From NCBI RefSeq assembly GCF_000759675.1, contig NZ_BAWM01000158.1:1-64000 (forward strand): a stretch of DNA of 64,000 nt, in the 5' to 3' direction. Below are positions 42,468-51,390 of this stretch, in pieces; positions within the stretch are counted from its first letter, which is position 1; every line of letters starts with the position of its first letter. This DNA comes from Neobacillus niacini (lineage in GTDB: Bacteria; Bacillota; Bacilli; Bacillales; Cytobacillaceae). Under the pieces are notes generated by a model, which was not told where the DNA came from, searched no databases, and saw only the letters and a list, made by a program, of their open reading frames with translations. Made by a program: the position numbers and the translations under genes.

Positions 42468-43166
42468 GTGTGTTGTGAACATTGCTCTCATGAATCATCC
42501 TGTCTCATCACAGTTCCTGTTTTTAAAGGACTAAATGAGGAGGATATTCAGCAACTGCGGAAGGTAACGCGCAGCCGTATGGCTCAAAAAGGAGAATGTA
42601 TTTTTAGAGAGGGAGAACGATCTAGTACGTTATTTGTCGTTAAAGAAGGACTGATTAAACTAACGAAAACATCAGCAGACGGAAAAGAACAAATCGTTCG
42701 TCTCCTGTTTCCTGGGGATTTCTTTGGTCTATTTTCACTTTTGAGAGATGAGAAACATTATATAAATGCGGAAACCGCCCAACAAACGACAATCTGCTCA
42801 ATAGAAAAAAAAGACTTTTTAAAAGTGATGGAAAGTAACTCTGATATGTCGTTCCGCTTTTTACTGGCTATGAACGACCGTCTATATGAAGCAGATGAGT
42901 CATTGGGGAATTTAAGTCTAATGGAAGTGGAGCAAAGGCTTGCAAAGGCGCTTCTTCTTTTTCATGAAAAAATGAACATTGAGAACAAGACTTTTACGCT
43001 CCCGATAACAAAGAAAGATTTAGCAAGCTTTATTGGAACAACTCCAGAATCTGTAAGTAGAAAGCTTTTGACTTTTATGTCCAAGAATTTAATTCGCATG
43101 GAAGGTCAAAGGCAGATACAGATTCTAGAGATGGACCAGCTAAAAAGAATTTCTGAGTTTGGTTAA
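42468..43166 (+). CDS. Crp/Fnr regulator with FNR-type cysteines
   Basis: This 232-residue transcription factor has a cyclic-nucleotide-like sensor fold (about 20-130) and a C-terminal winged helix (about 170-225: L-A-S-F-I-G-T-T-P-E-S-V-S-R-K-L). The N-terminus holds Cys 3, 6 and 12 in the C-x2-C-x5-C spacing of E. coli FNR. Cys 110 lies in the I-C-S-I segment at the position of FNR's fourth ligand. An oxygen-sensing [4Fe-4S] cluster is therefore likely. B. subtilis Fnr places its cluster cysteines at the C-terminus, so this is a different type. Fnr boxes stand before its own promoter. Confidence 0.88.
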   Translation: MCCEHCSHESSCLITVPVFKGLNEEDIQQLRKVTRSRMAQKGECIFREGERSSTLFVVKEGLIKLTKTSADGKEQIVRLLFPGDFFGLFSLLRDEKHYINAETAQQTTICSIEKKDFLKVMESNSDMSFRFLLAMNDRLYEADESLGNLSLMEVEQRLAKALLLFHEKMNIENKTFTLPITKKDLASFIGTTPESVSRKLLTFMSKNLIRMEGQRQIQILEMDQLKRISEFG

Positions 43167-43420
43167 ATTTCATTCAATTTTATTGCCATCAGGCGAAAAT
43201 GTCCTGGTTCAATTTCATTTACAATCGCGTTCATCCCCATAGATTGAAAGGTCGCAACCAGTGGTTCGCCACGATGCGGTAAATGAATTTCAAATATAGT
43301 CCCAACCGGTGCCGTTTTTACAAAATTTAAGATTTCCCGTCGTGGATGTTCGCCCTTTAAGACCCTTTCGCGAATATCAATGACGGCTCTTTGTCCTTCA
43401 ATTTGATAGCTGCTCATCAT
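43163..43420 (-). CDS. DUF2249 protein
   Basis: This 85-residue cytoplasmic protein has the DUF2249 features: V-I-D-I-R-E near 14, H-P-R-R-E-I-L near 25 and L-P-H-R-G-E-P-L near 46 (invariant His). Such proteins often accompany nitrite/NO metabolism genes. GAGGAG lies five bases before the first ATG. It converges with the Fnr-type gene, overlapping its stop by four bases. An Fnr box (43479) stands at -41 of its predicted promoter. Confidence 0.85.
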   Translation of the reverse strand: MMSSYQIEGQRAVIDIRERVLKGEHPRREILNFVKTAPVGTIFEIHLPHRGEPLVATFQSMGMNAIVNEIEPGHFRLMAIKLNEI

Positions 43421-43450
43421 TTCATCTCCTCATGATTATGATTTTCACCA

Positions 43451-43492
43451 AGTGTATCACCCTTTTCACTATAAAAAATTGATTTATATCAC
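43451..43492 (-). promoter_or_regulatory. Fnr-box promoter of the DUF2249 gene
   Basis: TTGATTTATATCAC (43479-43492) is an Fnr box. Its centre is 32 bases from the minus-strand -10 TACACT (43451-43456), the same distance as at the two promoters near 42.4 kb. Confidence 0.82.
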
Positions 43493-43652
43493 TCTCATCT
43501 ATGATATTAATGAGGATAGATAGTAAAATAGGTTAAGTATAGTAATAATTTATATTTGAACGTATTGTGAACATTATCTTTAATTTGATATAACTTCTTT
43601 GAATTGGTGGTAGAATGAAGAACAGCAAGATAACAATATATCGGAGTTGATA

Positions 43653-44249
43653 ATGATGTTAAATAAAATTATTCTACTCTCTTCGTTGTTGTTCTTTTTA
43701 TTTGGAGCAAATGTCTTTGCACATTCCCATTTGGAAGATTCTACGCCAAAAAATGGAGAGATCGTAACAGAGTCACTTAAAGCTATCACGCTTACTTTTG
43801 AAACTGTGTTAGAACCAACAAGTTCTTTTACCTTATTTGATGAAAACAATATCTCTATTCCACTTTCTACAGTATCCATTAGCGGTAATCAATTAATCGC
43901 TAATGTAGAAAACAATCTTTTAAATGGAACGTATAACATTCATTGGAAAATAATTGGAGAAGATGGGCACCCGCTTGAGGGCGATGTTCCTTTTACCATG
44001 CAGCTTCCTGAGAATATAACACCTCCAGAACAAGTTGAGACAGAAGAATTGAATACAAATGTGACTACAGCCGAAACAAAATCAGCTGTAGACACTGAAA
44101 CAGTAATAAAAGAACAAGCCACAGAAGCAAATGACCCTGCTTTAGATGAACCTAAAATTATGAATTATGTACTCCCTGCCATTATTGGTTTGATCATGGT
44201 TTTGGGCTTCGGAAGCTATTGGTTGATTTTTAGGAGGAAACAAGTCTAG
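43653..44249 (+). CDS. CopC-domain exported protein
   Basis: This exported protein of about 199 residues has a signal peptide ending N-V-F-A-H, so the mature chain begins with His, a known copper ligand of CopC. The CopC beta-barrel (about 24-120) has S-T-P-K-N-G-E, L-T-F, and D-G-H-P-L-E-G-D-V-P-F. A Thr/Glu-rich linker and a C-terminal membrane helix (about 170-190) anchor it. CGGAG precedes two adjacent ATG codons; the first is used. It is directly joined to copD. Confidence 0.88.
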   Translation: MMLNKIILLSSLLFFLFGANVFAHSHLEDSTPKNGEIVTESLKAITLTFETVLEPTSSFTLFDENNISIPLSTVSISGNQLIANVENNLLNGTYNIHWKIIGEDGHPLEGDVPFTMQLPENITPPEQVETEELNTNVTTAETKSAVDTETVIKEQATEANDPALDEPKIMNYVLPAIIGLIMVLGFGSYWLIFRRKQV

Positions 44250-45341
44250 ATGTTTATTGCAGGTATTATAAGTGAGGCATTACTTTATTGTTGTTTTTCG
44301 TTGTTACTAGGAAGCTTTATTCTTAGTCTTATACCGAAAACTGCACGACCGGAAATTAAGATTCCAAAAGGTGTGCTTTTAGGTGCAGCATTAGGTATTG
44401 CTATATTTTCATTTTTACCGGTATTAAAAATTGTTCTATATTTATACGAGGACCTGGGCTTAGGCTATACTCTTAAGTCTGTGTTAACGAATTTCGAGGT
44501 TGGTAAGACATGGATTAGTACGGGGATTATTTCGTTGATCCTGTTCATTTATCTAATTCCAATTAAACTTGAACAAAAACCTTTATTCTCTATAACAGGT
44601 CTAGCTTTTACACTTATCTTAATTGCTTTACTTGGCTGGTCCAGCCACGCAGCGTCTTTATCCAAATGGTCGGGTTTCATCACACATTCAGCCCACTTTT
44701 TGGCGATTACAACGTGGGTTGGAATTCTGCTGGTGGTAAGTTGGTTTTCACGTAACCATGATCATTGGCTGAATTTCTTAAAGTGGTTTTCACCCGTTGC
44801 TGTTTTATGTTTGGTCACCACGACCATTACAGGAATATCATTAATGACCTATCACATGAGTTTGACCGATTATGTTAATGTAACAGCCATTTCCTATGGT
44901 CAAACACTATTAATCAAACATTTGGCCATTCTACCATTACTGGTTTTTGCCTTTGTTAACAGTTTTTTAATTCGGAAGAGACTTAAAAATGATCCCTCTT
45001 ATAATCCGCTTCCATGGGCGAAGCTGGAAAGTGTGATTGTTTTAATTGTTTTTTCCATCACAGGTGCACTCGGACAAGTCTCACCGCCTCATGAACTAAG
45101 CAGGATGATTTTTGCTGAAGGGGCTTCAAAGCTATTTACCTTTTTCCATCCAGGTGCAATAGAATTTCCTTTTGATTTTTCACCTGGAATTGTTTCAATA
45201 AGCCTATTTTTGATTTCATTACTTTTCTTGGCATTAGTGATTGTAACCTTTATTAAAAAGGCTCCTAAGGTTTTAGCAATAGTAATGAGTCTACTATTTA
45301 TCCTTTCAGGCTATATTGGTTTTATGTTAAGTATTTCATGA
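44250..45341 (+). CDS. CopD-family copper membrane protein
   Basis: This 363-residue integral membrane protein has eight or nine helices and the CopD features: H-A-A-S near 138, H-S-A-H-F-L-A-I-T-T-W-V-G near 152 and a terminal H-P-G-A segment. The paired His residues in helices are candidate copper ligands. Its ATG begins at the base after the copC stop (AGGAGG 12 bases upstream), so the two are one operon, as in Bacillus YcnJ (a copCD fusion). A role in copper uptake is inferred from the family. Confidence 0.88.
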   Translation: MFIAGIISEALLYCCFSLLLGSFILSLIPKTARPEIKIPKGVLLGAALGIAIFSFLPVLKIVLYLYEDLGLGYTLKSVLTNFEVGKTWISTGIISLILFIYLIPIKLEQKPLFSITGLAFTLILIALLGWSSHAASLSKWSGFITHSAHFLAITTWVGILLVVSWFSRNHDHWLNFLKWFSPVAVLCLVTTTITGISLMTYHMSLTDYVNVTAISYGQTLLIKHLAILPLLVFAFVNSFLIRKRLKNDPSYNPLPWAKLESVIVLIVFSITGALGQVSPPHELSRMIFAEGASKLFTFFHPGAIEFPFDFSPGIVSISLFLISLLFLALVIVTFIKKAPKVLAIVMSLLFILSGYIGFMLSIS

Positions 45342-45343
45342 AA

Positions 45344-45383
45344 GAAGCAGCGGAAATTGATCATTTTCGCTGCTTCTATTTTT
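45344..45383 (+). terminator. copCD terminator
   Basis: GAAGCAGCG (45344-45352) pairs with CGCTGCTTC (45368-45376), followed by TATTTTTA. Confidence 0.85.
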
Positions 45384-46002
45384 ATAGTGAACGTAATACT
45401 GCTCTTACCGGACTTCCATCCCCATCAACCAATGGCAGCGGTAGGGCAATTAACTCATAATCACCAGGTTCTACTTGATCCAAAAGGACTGATTCAAGGA
45501 TATGGATTCCGTTTTCATTTAAACTATGGTGAGCATAAAGGTCTTTACTGTCAATGGGATCGACCGATGGAACATCCACCCCAATAAGCCGAATCCCCTT
45601 CTCCGCTAAGTATGGACCGAGGTCAGCTTCCAAATGGGGAATTCTTTCTGGAAATTCAGATGCATTTTCCCATGATAGTGTTCGAAATAACACTCTTTGA
45701 ATACCCTCTAAATCTACATCTTCTAAATCCTTAGCTCCAATGCTATCCTTCCCAGTCATATCTACAACCCTTGCAGGACCCATATACAATTCGAGGTCCA
45801 ATTCAATGATTCTTTTTCCATCATCATCAAAATGAAAAGGTGCATCAACATGAGTTCCAGTATGGGTGCTCATTGAAAGGCTCCCTACGTTAACAGACCC
45901 GCTCTCTGCTTTGGACCATGACACCTCATAATGAAAGGGTGTATCTCCTGGCCAAACTGGCATTCCATTTTCAAGCCTTCTGGAAATATCAATTGTTTTC
46001 AT
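45382..46002 (-). CDS. kynB: Kynurenine formamidase (cyclase family)
   Basis: This metal-dependent hydrolase converts N-formylkynurenine to kynurenine in tryptophan breakdown. The 206-residue protein has the cyclase-family motif H-T-G-T-H-V-D-A-P-x-H-F (near 47-58), D-I-S-R-x-L near the start and G-D-T-P-F near 20. Length matches bacterial KynB. No kynA or kynU is adjacent, so the pathway role is an inference. The start is ATG. Confidence 0.85.
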   Translation of the reverse strand: MKTIDISRRLENGMPVWPGDTPFHYEVSWSKAESGSVNVGSLSMSTHTGTHVDAPFHFDDDGKRIIELDLELYMGPARVVDMTGKDSIGAKDLEDVDLEGIQRVLFRTLSWENASEFPERIPHLEADLGPYLAEKGIRLIGVDVPSVDPIDSKDLYAHHSLNENGIHILESVLLDQVEPGDYELIALPLPLVDGDGSPVRAVLRSL

Positions 46003-46070
46003 TCATCCCACTCCCTAGACAGCATTTTTTATCATATGTTAAAAATATATCGCTGCACTGGTGTTGTCAA

Positions 46071-47819
46071 TTAATGAAAGGAACGCCAAAAGTCTCCAGC
46101 TTGATTGATGATATCACTTATTTCATTAAAGGGAATTGTAAAGGTTGGAAAGCCTGCAGCATAAGGGGCAATATCGTAAGGCTCAAAATATATATTCAAC
46201 GCCTCTTCGCTAATAAAAAAGGGCTGGTCTGCCTGTATCCCTTTATACGTTTCCGGGAAAACATAGGAATATTGCTCATCATTTTTGATTTGCTTGCCAA
46301 TAATCTCACTGATTTCTTTTACATAATCTGCCCCTGGCTTAAACAAGTCTTTTAGTTGATAAAATTTCCCTGACTTGAGGTCTAAATGGGCATATTTTTT
46401 TATAGGCATCCCATGGGCGGCACCAAAAGGATAATCATACCCATTTATCTCAATGACTACTAGGTTATTTTTATAAAAACTTACGTCGAAATCACCTGCG
46501 TAGCTTGATTCTAATTGTGTATGTTGAGGTATTGGCTTTACTCCAGATAGAGTCTTCAAAGTCTGATTAACGCTCTCCAGAGATTCAACACCCTTTATCT
46601 GTGGATAATAAACTAAATAATCCTTATTTGGTTTATATTTATTTTCGATAACAGAATAATGGTCGTTTAAAGGAATGATTGTATTTTGCTTCCAAATTAA
46701 CTTTCCTTTTTTATCAAAATAGAGAATACGGAGATCAATATCTCCTTTAATTAACGATTTATCAAATGTTAGTAAACCACTGCCGTTAACCTTTGGAAGG
46801 TGATCCAATCTCTGACCACGCTTATCGATAAAGAATGTAATTTCGTCATTATAGGCAGAGGCGATTCCATCCTTAAAACTCGATACTCCATTATAAATAA
46901 AACCAGTATAAATTTGTCCGTTAGAATCAGCTATTGCATATTTGGGAAAAAGATAAGGTCGTTCAGGATCGCTCGCTTTTCCAAGCGCATATCGATTTTC
47001 TTCTAGGTTTAATAGACTATTATAGTGCGGTTTAATAATAAATTTCCCCTGCTTATCAATAAGCCCGTAAATATTATGATCTACATTAACAATTGCCTTC
47101 CCTTCAACAAACGGCTGTGTTCCGGTAAACTGTGGTTCAATGAGCACTTTACCTGATTCGTCCATGTAACCCCATTTTCCATCATTACTTTTACGAAATG
47201 CCAGCATGCCTTCTCCATAATCGTCGACAAAAGAATAAGGGTAGGAATTCAATACTTTTCCTGTAAGATCAATGAGAGCATAGCTGCCCTCTTTCATTTT
47301 TACTAAAGCTTTTCCGTCTTTAAAGTCACTAGCAGATTCATAGGACAATGGAATGACTTCATTGCCCCTTCTATTTAAATAACCATATAAATATTCGCCA
47401 TGCTCGTTAGTATTGGCAACTAATGCTCTGCCTTCCTGGTAATCGCCGATAAAGGAATACGCCTTAGAGGTAATTTCTTTCCCGCTTTCATCCAATACCT
47501 TAAAGCCTTCATCGTCGATAGCGGTTGCCCGTCCTTCTGAAAAAGGACTAATTGTATCATATTTTGGTTTCACTATAAAATACCCGTCACTGTTGATAAT
47601 ACCTGTAAGATTATTTAATTGAACGATGGCTAAACCATTTTCCTGAAAGTCACGAGCCATTTCATAATTTGGAGGAAGGACAAAAGCCCCCTTGTCATTA
47701 ATGTATCCCCACTTACTTCCGCCAATCTCTTTGACTTCAGCTGGAAAAAGGTAAACCATTCTGGTTAAGGAAAGAAGGTAGGTAACCCAATTTTCCTGTT
47801 CCGTATTTCTTCTATACAT
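46071..47819 (-). CDS. WG-repeat protein with C-terminal DUF3298 domain
   Basis: This 582-residue protein has about nine repeats of 40-48 residues of the WG type (K-W-G-Y-I-N/D-x-x-G, F-x-x-G-x-A, repeated from residue 34 to 310). A C-terminal DUF3298/RsiV-like domain follows (about 395-575: F-Y-K-N-N-L-V-V-I-E, G-A-A-H-G, P-F-N-E-I). Such proteins are usually exported, but no classic signal peptide is seen here; the first 30 residues are only weakly hydrophobic. GGGG lies eight bases before the ATG. Function is unknown. Confidence 0.85.
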   Translation of the reverse strand: MYRRNTEQENWVTYLLSLTRMVYLFPAEVKEIGGSKWGYINDKGAFVLPPNYEMARDFQENGLAIVQLNNLTGIINSDGYFIVKPKYDTISPFSEGRATAIDDEGFKVLDESGKEITSKAYSFIGDYQEGRALVANTNEHGEYLYGYLNRRGNEVIPLSYESASDFKDGKALVKMKEGSYALIDLTGKVLNSYPYSFVDDYGEGMLAFRKSNDGKWGYMDESGKVLIEPQFTGTQPFVEGKAIVNVDHNIYGLIDKQGKFIIKPHYNSLLNLEENRYALGKASDPERPYLFPKYAIADSNGQIYTGFIYNGVSSFKDGIASAYNDEITFFIDKRGQRLDHLPKVNGSGLLTFDKSLIKGDIDLRILYFDKKGKLIWKQNTIIPLNDHYSVIENKYKPNKDYLVYYPQIKGVESLESVNQTLKTLSGVKPIPQHTQLESSYAGDFDVSFYKNNLVVIEINGYDYPFGAAHGMPIKKYAHLDLKSGKFYQLKDLFKPGADYVKEISEIIGKQIKNDEQYSYVFPETYKGIQADQPFFISEEALNIYFEPYDIAPYAAGFPTFTIPFNEISDIINQAGDFWRSFH

Positions 47820-47894
47820 CCGTACTACCCCATTTTATTTTTTATTATATATATGAAAAAATGGGCTGGAAGTAGCTTATCTTCTATAAACAAA

Positions 47895-47934
47895 AAGAAT
47901 CTATTTTGAAAGAGATTCTCCAAAATAGATTCTT
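47895..47934 (-). terminator. kdg operon terminator
   Basis: AAGAATCTATTTTG (47895-47908) pairs perfectly with its complement (47921-47934), followed by a T-run on the minus strand. Confidence 0.92.
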
Positions 47935-47943
47935 ACTTTTCAC

Positions 47944-48726
47944 TTAGATAAACACATAATTTTGCTGTAATTCTCGCAAGATGTTTTCTTTTGTTTTCAG
48001 TATGGCAGTAACGATTTCATCCTTTACCGCTGGTGAAATGCGATAGGAGGGCACACTCACGCTAAACGCGCCGTATGTTTGATTGTTCATTACCAGTGAT
48101 ACACCCAGGCAATAAACATCCTTTTCGCCTTCACTATCATCGATTGCATAACCATTTCTTTTTACATCCTCTAGCTGTTTAAATAAAGTCTCCGAATCAG
48201 TAATGGTACTTTCAGTTAAAGCCTTTAGTTCCACCCGGTTCAAATAAGCTAATATTTCACTTTCCGTCATTTCTGAAAGGACCGCTTTCCCCATTGCAGA
48301 GCAATAAAGAGGCTTAGATAAACCAATTCTAGAATTTAAACAAACAATTGGCTTATTCGTTTCCAACTTGTTAACTGTTAGAATTTCATCGCCTTCTAAA
48401 ATACCTAAGTGTATCGTTTCATCTAAACTATTTTGCAACTCTTTTAAATAAGGATAAGAGATTTTTGAAATGTCCAGATTTGCAAGATACTTGTTTGCGT
48501 ATTTTATTAAGGCACTGCCAAGCTCAAATTTTTTCGTTTCTGGATGTTTTTTCACATACCCAATTAGAAGAAGGGTATCCAATATCTTCAAGGCAGTTGA
48601 ACTTGTTAATCCTGTTTCCTGTGCAATCACATTTAACGCTTGTGGTTCTTTCTTTGCTGACAGAAAATCAAGGATACTAGCAGCCTTTATTAGAACAGTA
48701 CCATAGGGTTGTTTTGCATTCTCCAT
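47944..48726 (-). CDS. kdgR: IclR-type regulator, KdgR-like
   Basis: This 260-residue regulator has an N-terminal winged helix (about 8-70: I-A-Q-E-T-G-L-T-S-S-T-A-L-K-I-L) and an IclR effector domain (about 85-255: S-A-M-G-K-A-V-L near 140, E-G-E-x-D-V-Y-C-L-G-V near 195). It is the last gene of the ketodeoxygluconate operon. IclR-type KdgR of enterobacteria binds 2-keto-3-deoxygluconate, whereas B. subtilis KdgR is LacI-type. The ATG at 48726, after GGGAGG, is chosen. The likely target is the operator at 53909. Confidence 0.88.
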   Translation of the reverse strand: MENAKQPYGTVLIKAASILDFLSAKKEPQALNVIAQETGLTSSTALKILDTLLLIGYVKKHPETKKFELGSALIKYANKYLANLDISKISYPYLKELQNSLDETIHLGILEGDEILTVNKLETNKPIVCLNSRIGLSKPLYCSAMGKAVLSEMTESEILAYLNRVELKALTESTITDSETLFKQLEDVKRNGYAIDDSEGEKDVYCLGVSLVMNNQTYGAFSVSVPSYRISPAVKDEIVTAILKTKENILRELQQNYVFI

Positions 48727-48768
48727 CTTATGACCTCCCTTCATCTCTAAAATTTATTATAAAGTAAT

Positions 48769-50460
48769 CTAATTGATTTGATAATCGACAAATGAGATGC
48801 TGTGACCGTTAAGCACCCTGTCCTTGTTCCCCTTGTTATCTAAACTAAATTGTATTACATCATTTCTCCATGTTATATAGGATACGGTTGTTTTGTTAAC
48901 AGAGCCCTCACTAGTAAAGCAAGATTTATTCTTTACTTCCATAGCAGTGATATATGTTTCCAAATCATGTATGCCCCATACAAGAGCGTCCTTAGCAGAT
49001 ACTATCTCCATAATAACCCCATTCCAATTGGAAGATATCGGGCTAATGATTGAAATTCTATCATTTTTTTCTTCCCAATTAAACTCGTTCATCAGTTGAA
49101 ATGTAATAAAGGTGTCCCCAACCTTACCATAACCTTTATTTTCAGTAAATTTCCACTCTCCTTTCGGGAGACAACCATTAATAAATGGATGCGCTTCTTC
49201 ATCCGAAGGGATATTCCAAACTTGAATAACTGTGTCCTTATGATACATCACTTCTCCAAAAGAGCTTGAATGACGGTCATCACCGGGGACGTACTTTTCT
49301 CCCGGTTGAAAGAAAAACGCCTGATTCACACTTTCTGATTGAGTTAACGGCAGAGTGATATCCCAGCGCTGCTGTTCATTGTCATATTCATTTATTCTTT
49401 CCCAGATACCCCCAACTGCGTATTCAGGCGTAATAAACACATATGTATGTGCTTTTTCTGTCACAATACCATCAGCATTTGAAAATTTGATTTTTCGTTT
49501 TATTTCATTCGGTTGTGTACGATTGGTAACACTCTTAACAATATCTTCAGAAACCTCATACGTAAATAATGCAGATCCTTCCAATCTAACAATATCATTT
49601 GGCAAAGGAAAATCACCAAATTGAATATAATCAAACAGAGTATTTCTATCCTTCGGAGCATCATGAGGCCACTGACGTGAATGCGGACCTGCCCAGGTTC
49701 CCTTTAAGTAATAATCAGCTCGCAACCTCCATAAATAATCAAGAAGTTCACTCATTGTGCTTCTTACTTCTAAATCCTCCAAGACGTCCCATACACAGGT
49801 AAAGGATTGGACCCAATGCCAGAACCACGGAAGCGCACCATATTCTTTAAATCCAAATTCTCTTATATGATTTAATTGTTTTTTTGCAAGTTGGTGTCCC
49901 TGATCTACTAGCTCCTTATTATGAAAGAAATCACCGAGTAATAATTTTAGAGAGGTATGTTTGGCTTCATGGTGATACATATAAGTCAATGGTTGTTTAT
50001 AAACATTACTTTCATACATATGCGTTAAAGCTTGATAGCAATCATTTTTTACGTCAGTGGGCAACTCATGCTGATATTTGTTATAAAACAATATAAGTAA
50101 ACATCCCATCAATTCTACTGGGAGGAAATTTGGTTTTGCCTTGGAAGGGTCGTTACCCAAATTTAACGGCCAGTTTCCATACATCGGATTCTGAGGATTT
50201 TTCTCCTGAAGTGATAATACATTATGAATCATAGTAAGAGCTATTTCTTTAGCATTCTTAGATTGTTCCTCGTTCCAATCACAATCAAATTCCTTGTCTA
50301 CACAATAGGCAAATAAATGAATAGCGTAATAAAAATTATCACGTAAATCTTTATGAAACCAGTATCCACTTGGCAATAAAGGAAGTTCAAGAGCTTTATT
50401 AGCTGCTAAGCTTGCAATCTCTTTTCTTCGATTATTGATCGCTATAGTAGAGTAGTACAA
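48769..50460 (-). CDS. Unrecognised 563-residue enzyme-like protein
   Basis: This large cytoplasmic protein has no signal peptide. Residues 1-270 look all-helical with repeated aromatic clusters (W-F-H-K-D-L-R-D-N-F-Y-Y, G-N-W-P-L-N-L-G, W-F-W-H-W-V-Q-S). About 300-560 look beta-rich. The alpha/alpha-barrel plus beta-sandwich plan is typical of polysaccharide lyases and some glycoside hydrolases. Candidate catalytic segments are Y-M-Y-H-H-E-A-K-H near 158 and H-S-R-Q-W-P-H-D near 265. It sits between kduD and kdgR in the operon, which supports a uronate-oligosaccharide substrate. No family was identified. Confidence 0.6.
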   Translation of the reverse strand: MYYSTIAINNRRKEIASLAANKALELPLLPSGYWFHKDLRDNFYYAIHLFAYCVDKEFDCDWNEEQSKNAKEIALTMIHNVLSLQEKNPQNPMYGNWPLNLGNDPSKAKPNFLPVELMGCLLILFYNKYQHELPTDVKNDCYQALTHMYESNVYKQPLTYMYHHEAKHTSLKLLLGDFFHNKELVDQGHQLAKKQLNHIREFGFKEYGALPWFWHWVQSFTCVWDVLEDLEVRSTMSELLDYLWRLRADYYLKGTWAGPHSRQWPHDAPKDRNTLFDYIQFGDFPLPNDIVRLEGSALFTYEVSEDIVKSVTNRTQPNEIKRKIKFSNADGIVTEKAHTYVFITPEYAVGGIWERINEYDNEQQRWDITLPLTQSESVNQAFFFQPGEKYVPGDDRHSSSFGEVMYHKDTVIQVWNIPSDEEAHPFINGCLPKGEWKFTENKGYGKVGDTFITFQLMNEFNWEEKNDRISIISPISSNWNGVIMEIVSAKDALVWGIHDLETYITAMEVKNKSCFTSEGSVNKTTVSYITWRNDVIQFSLDNKGNKDRVLNGHSISFVDYQIN

Positions 50461-50549
50461 ATGGTTTTCCCTCCCCAGATAATGAAAAGAATATAGCTAT
50501 ATAAAGATAGCTATATTCTTAGTAATTTAATCTATAAATGACCTTTGCG

Positions 50550-51332
50550 TTAGCGGACTAACCAGCCGCCATCGACTGGAATAATGGCTCCATTCATGTA
50601 ATCAGATGCTTTGCTTGCAAGGAAGACCACTACACTTTGCAAATCAGCAGGAGTTGCCCAGCGACCAGCTGGAATACGAGAAGTAATTTCTGCATGACGC
50701 ACTTCGTCCTCACGAATTGGTGCTGTATTTTTTGTTTCAACATAACCAGGTGCAATAGCATTAATTTGCACACCTTTTATCGCTAATTCATTCGCAAATG
50801 CTTTTGTTAATCCAGCGACACCATGTTTACTGGCTGTATAGGATGGTACAAATTTACCGCCTTGAAAAGAGAGCATGGAAGCTACATTAATGATTTTTCC
50901 GCTGCCTTGTTCCACCATTACTTTGGCAGCTTCTTGGCTCAATAAGTAAACAGCATTTAGATTAATATCCATTACTGCATCCCAATCTTCTTCCTTATAC
51001 TCCAGTAATGGTGAACGGCGAATAGTACCTGCGTTATTTACCAAAATATCTACTCTGCCATATGATTCTAAGCATTTAGAAACGATATCTTTAGAAACTT
51101 GCTTATTTGCTAAATCACCTTGAAAAAACTCTACTCGACGTCCTTCTTTTTCGATTAATTCTTTCGTTTCTCCCCAGTTATTCCCATGGGTAGTGATAAA
51201 AAGGTCCGCACCTGCTTTTGCCAGCGCAACCGCAAATCCTTGTCCAAGTCCTGTATTGCCGCCGGTCACAATAGCCACTTTACCATCTAATTTAAAATAA
51301 TCTAATGAAAATTGTTGTAAATCATACGCCAT
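50550..51332 (-). CDS. kduD: 2-deoxy-D-gluconate 3-dehydrogenase KduD
   Basis: This short-chain dehydrogenase reduces 2,5-diketo-3-deoxygluconate to 2-keto-3-deoxygluconate. The 260-residue protein has the NAD(P) motif T-G-G-N-T-G-L-G (near 23), N-N-A-G-T (near 100), the catalytic Ser and Y-T-A-S-K (near 165) and the closing I-P-V-D-G-G-W-L-V-R typical of KduD. It lies downstream of kduI with a 58-base gap. Confidence 0.92.
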   Translation of the reverse strand: MAYDLQQFSLDYFKLDGKVAIVTGGNTGLGQGFAVALAKAGADLFITTHGNNWGETKELIEKEGRRVEFFQGDLANKQVSKDIVSKCLESYGRVDILVNNAGTIRRSPLLEYKEEDWDAVMDINLNAVYLLSQEAAKVMVEQGSGKIINVASMLSFQGGKFVPSYTASKHGVAGLTKAFANELAIKGVQINAIAPGYVETKNTAPIREDEVRHAEITSRIPAGRWATPADLQSVVVFLASKASDYMNGAIIPVDGGWLVR

Positions 51333-51390
51333 TTTTTAAATCCTCCGTATGTTTTTAATGAACTACATTAAAACGATATTTCGAAAAAAT

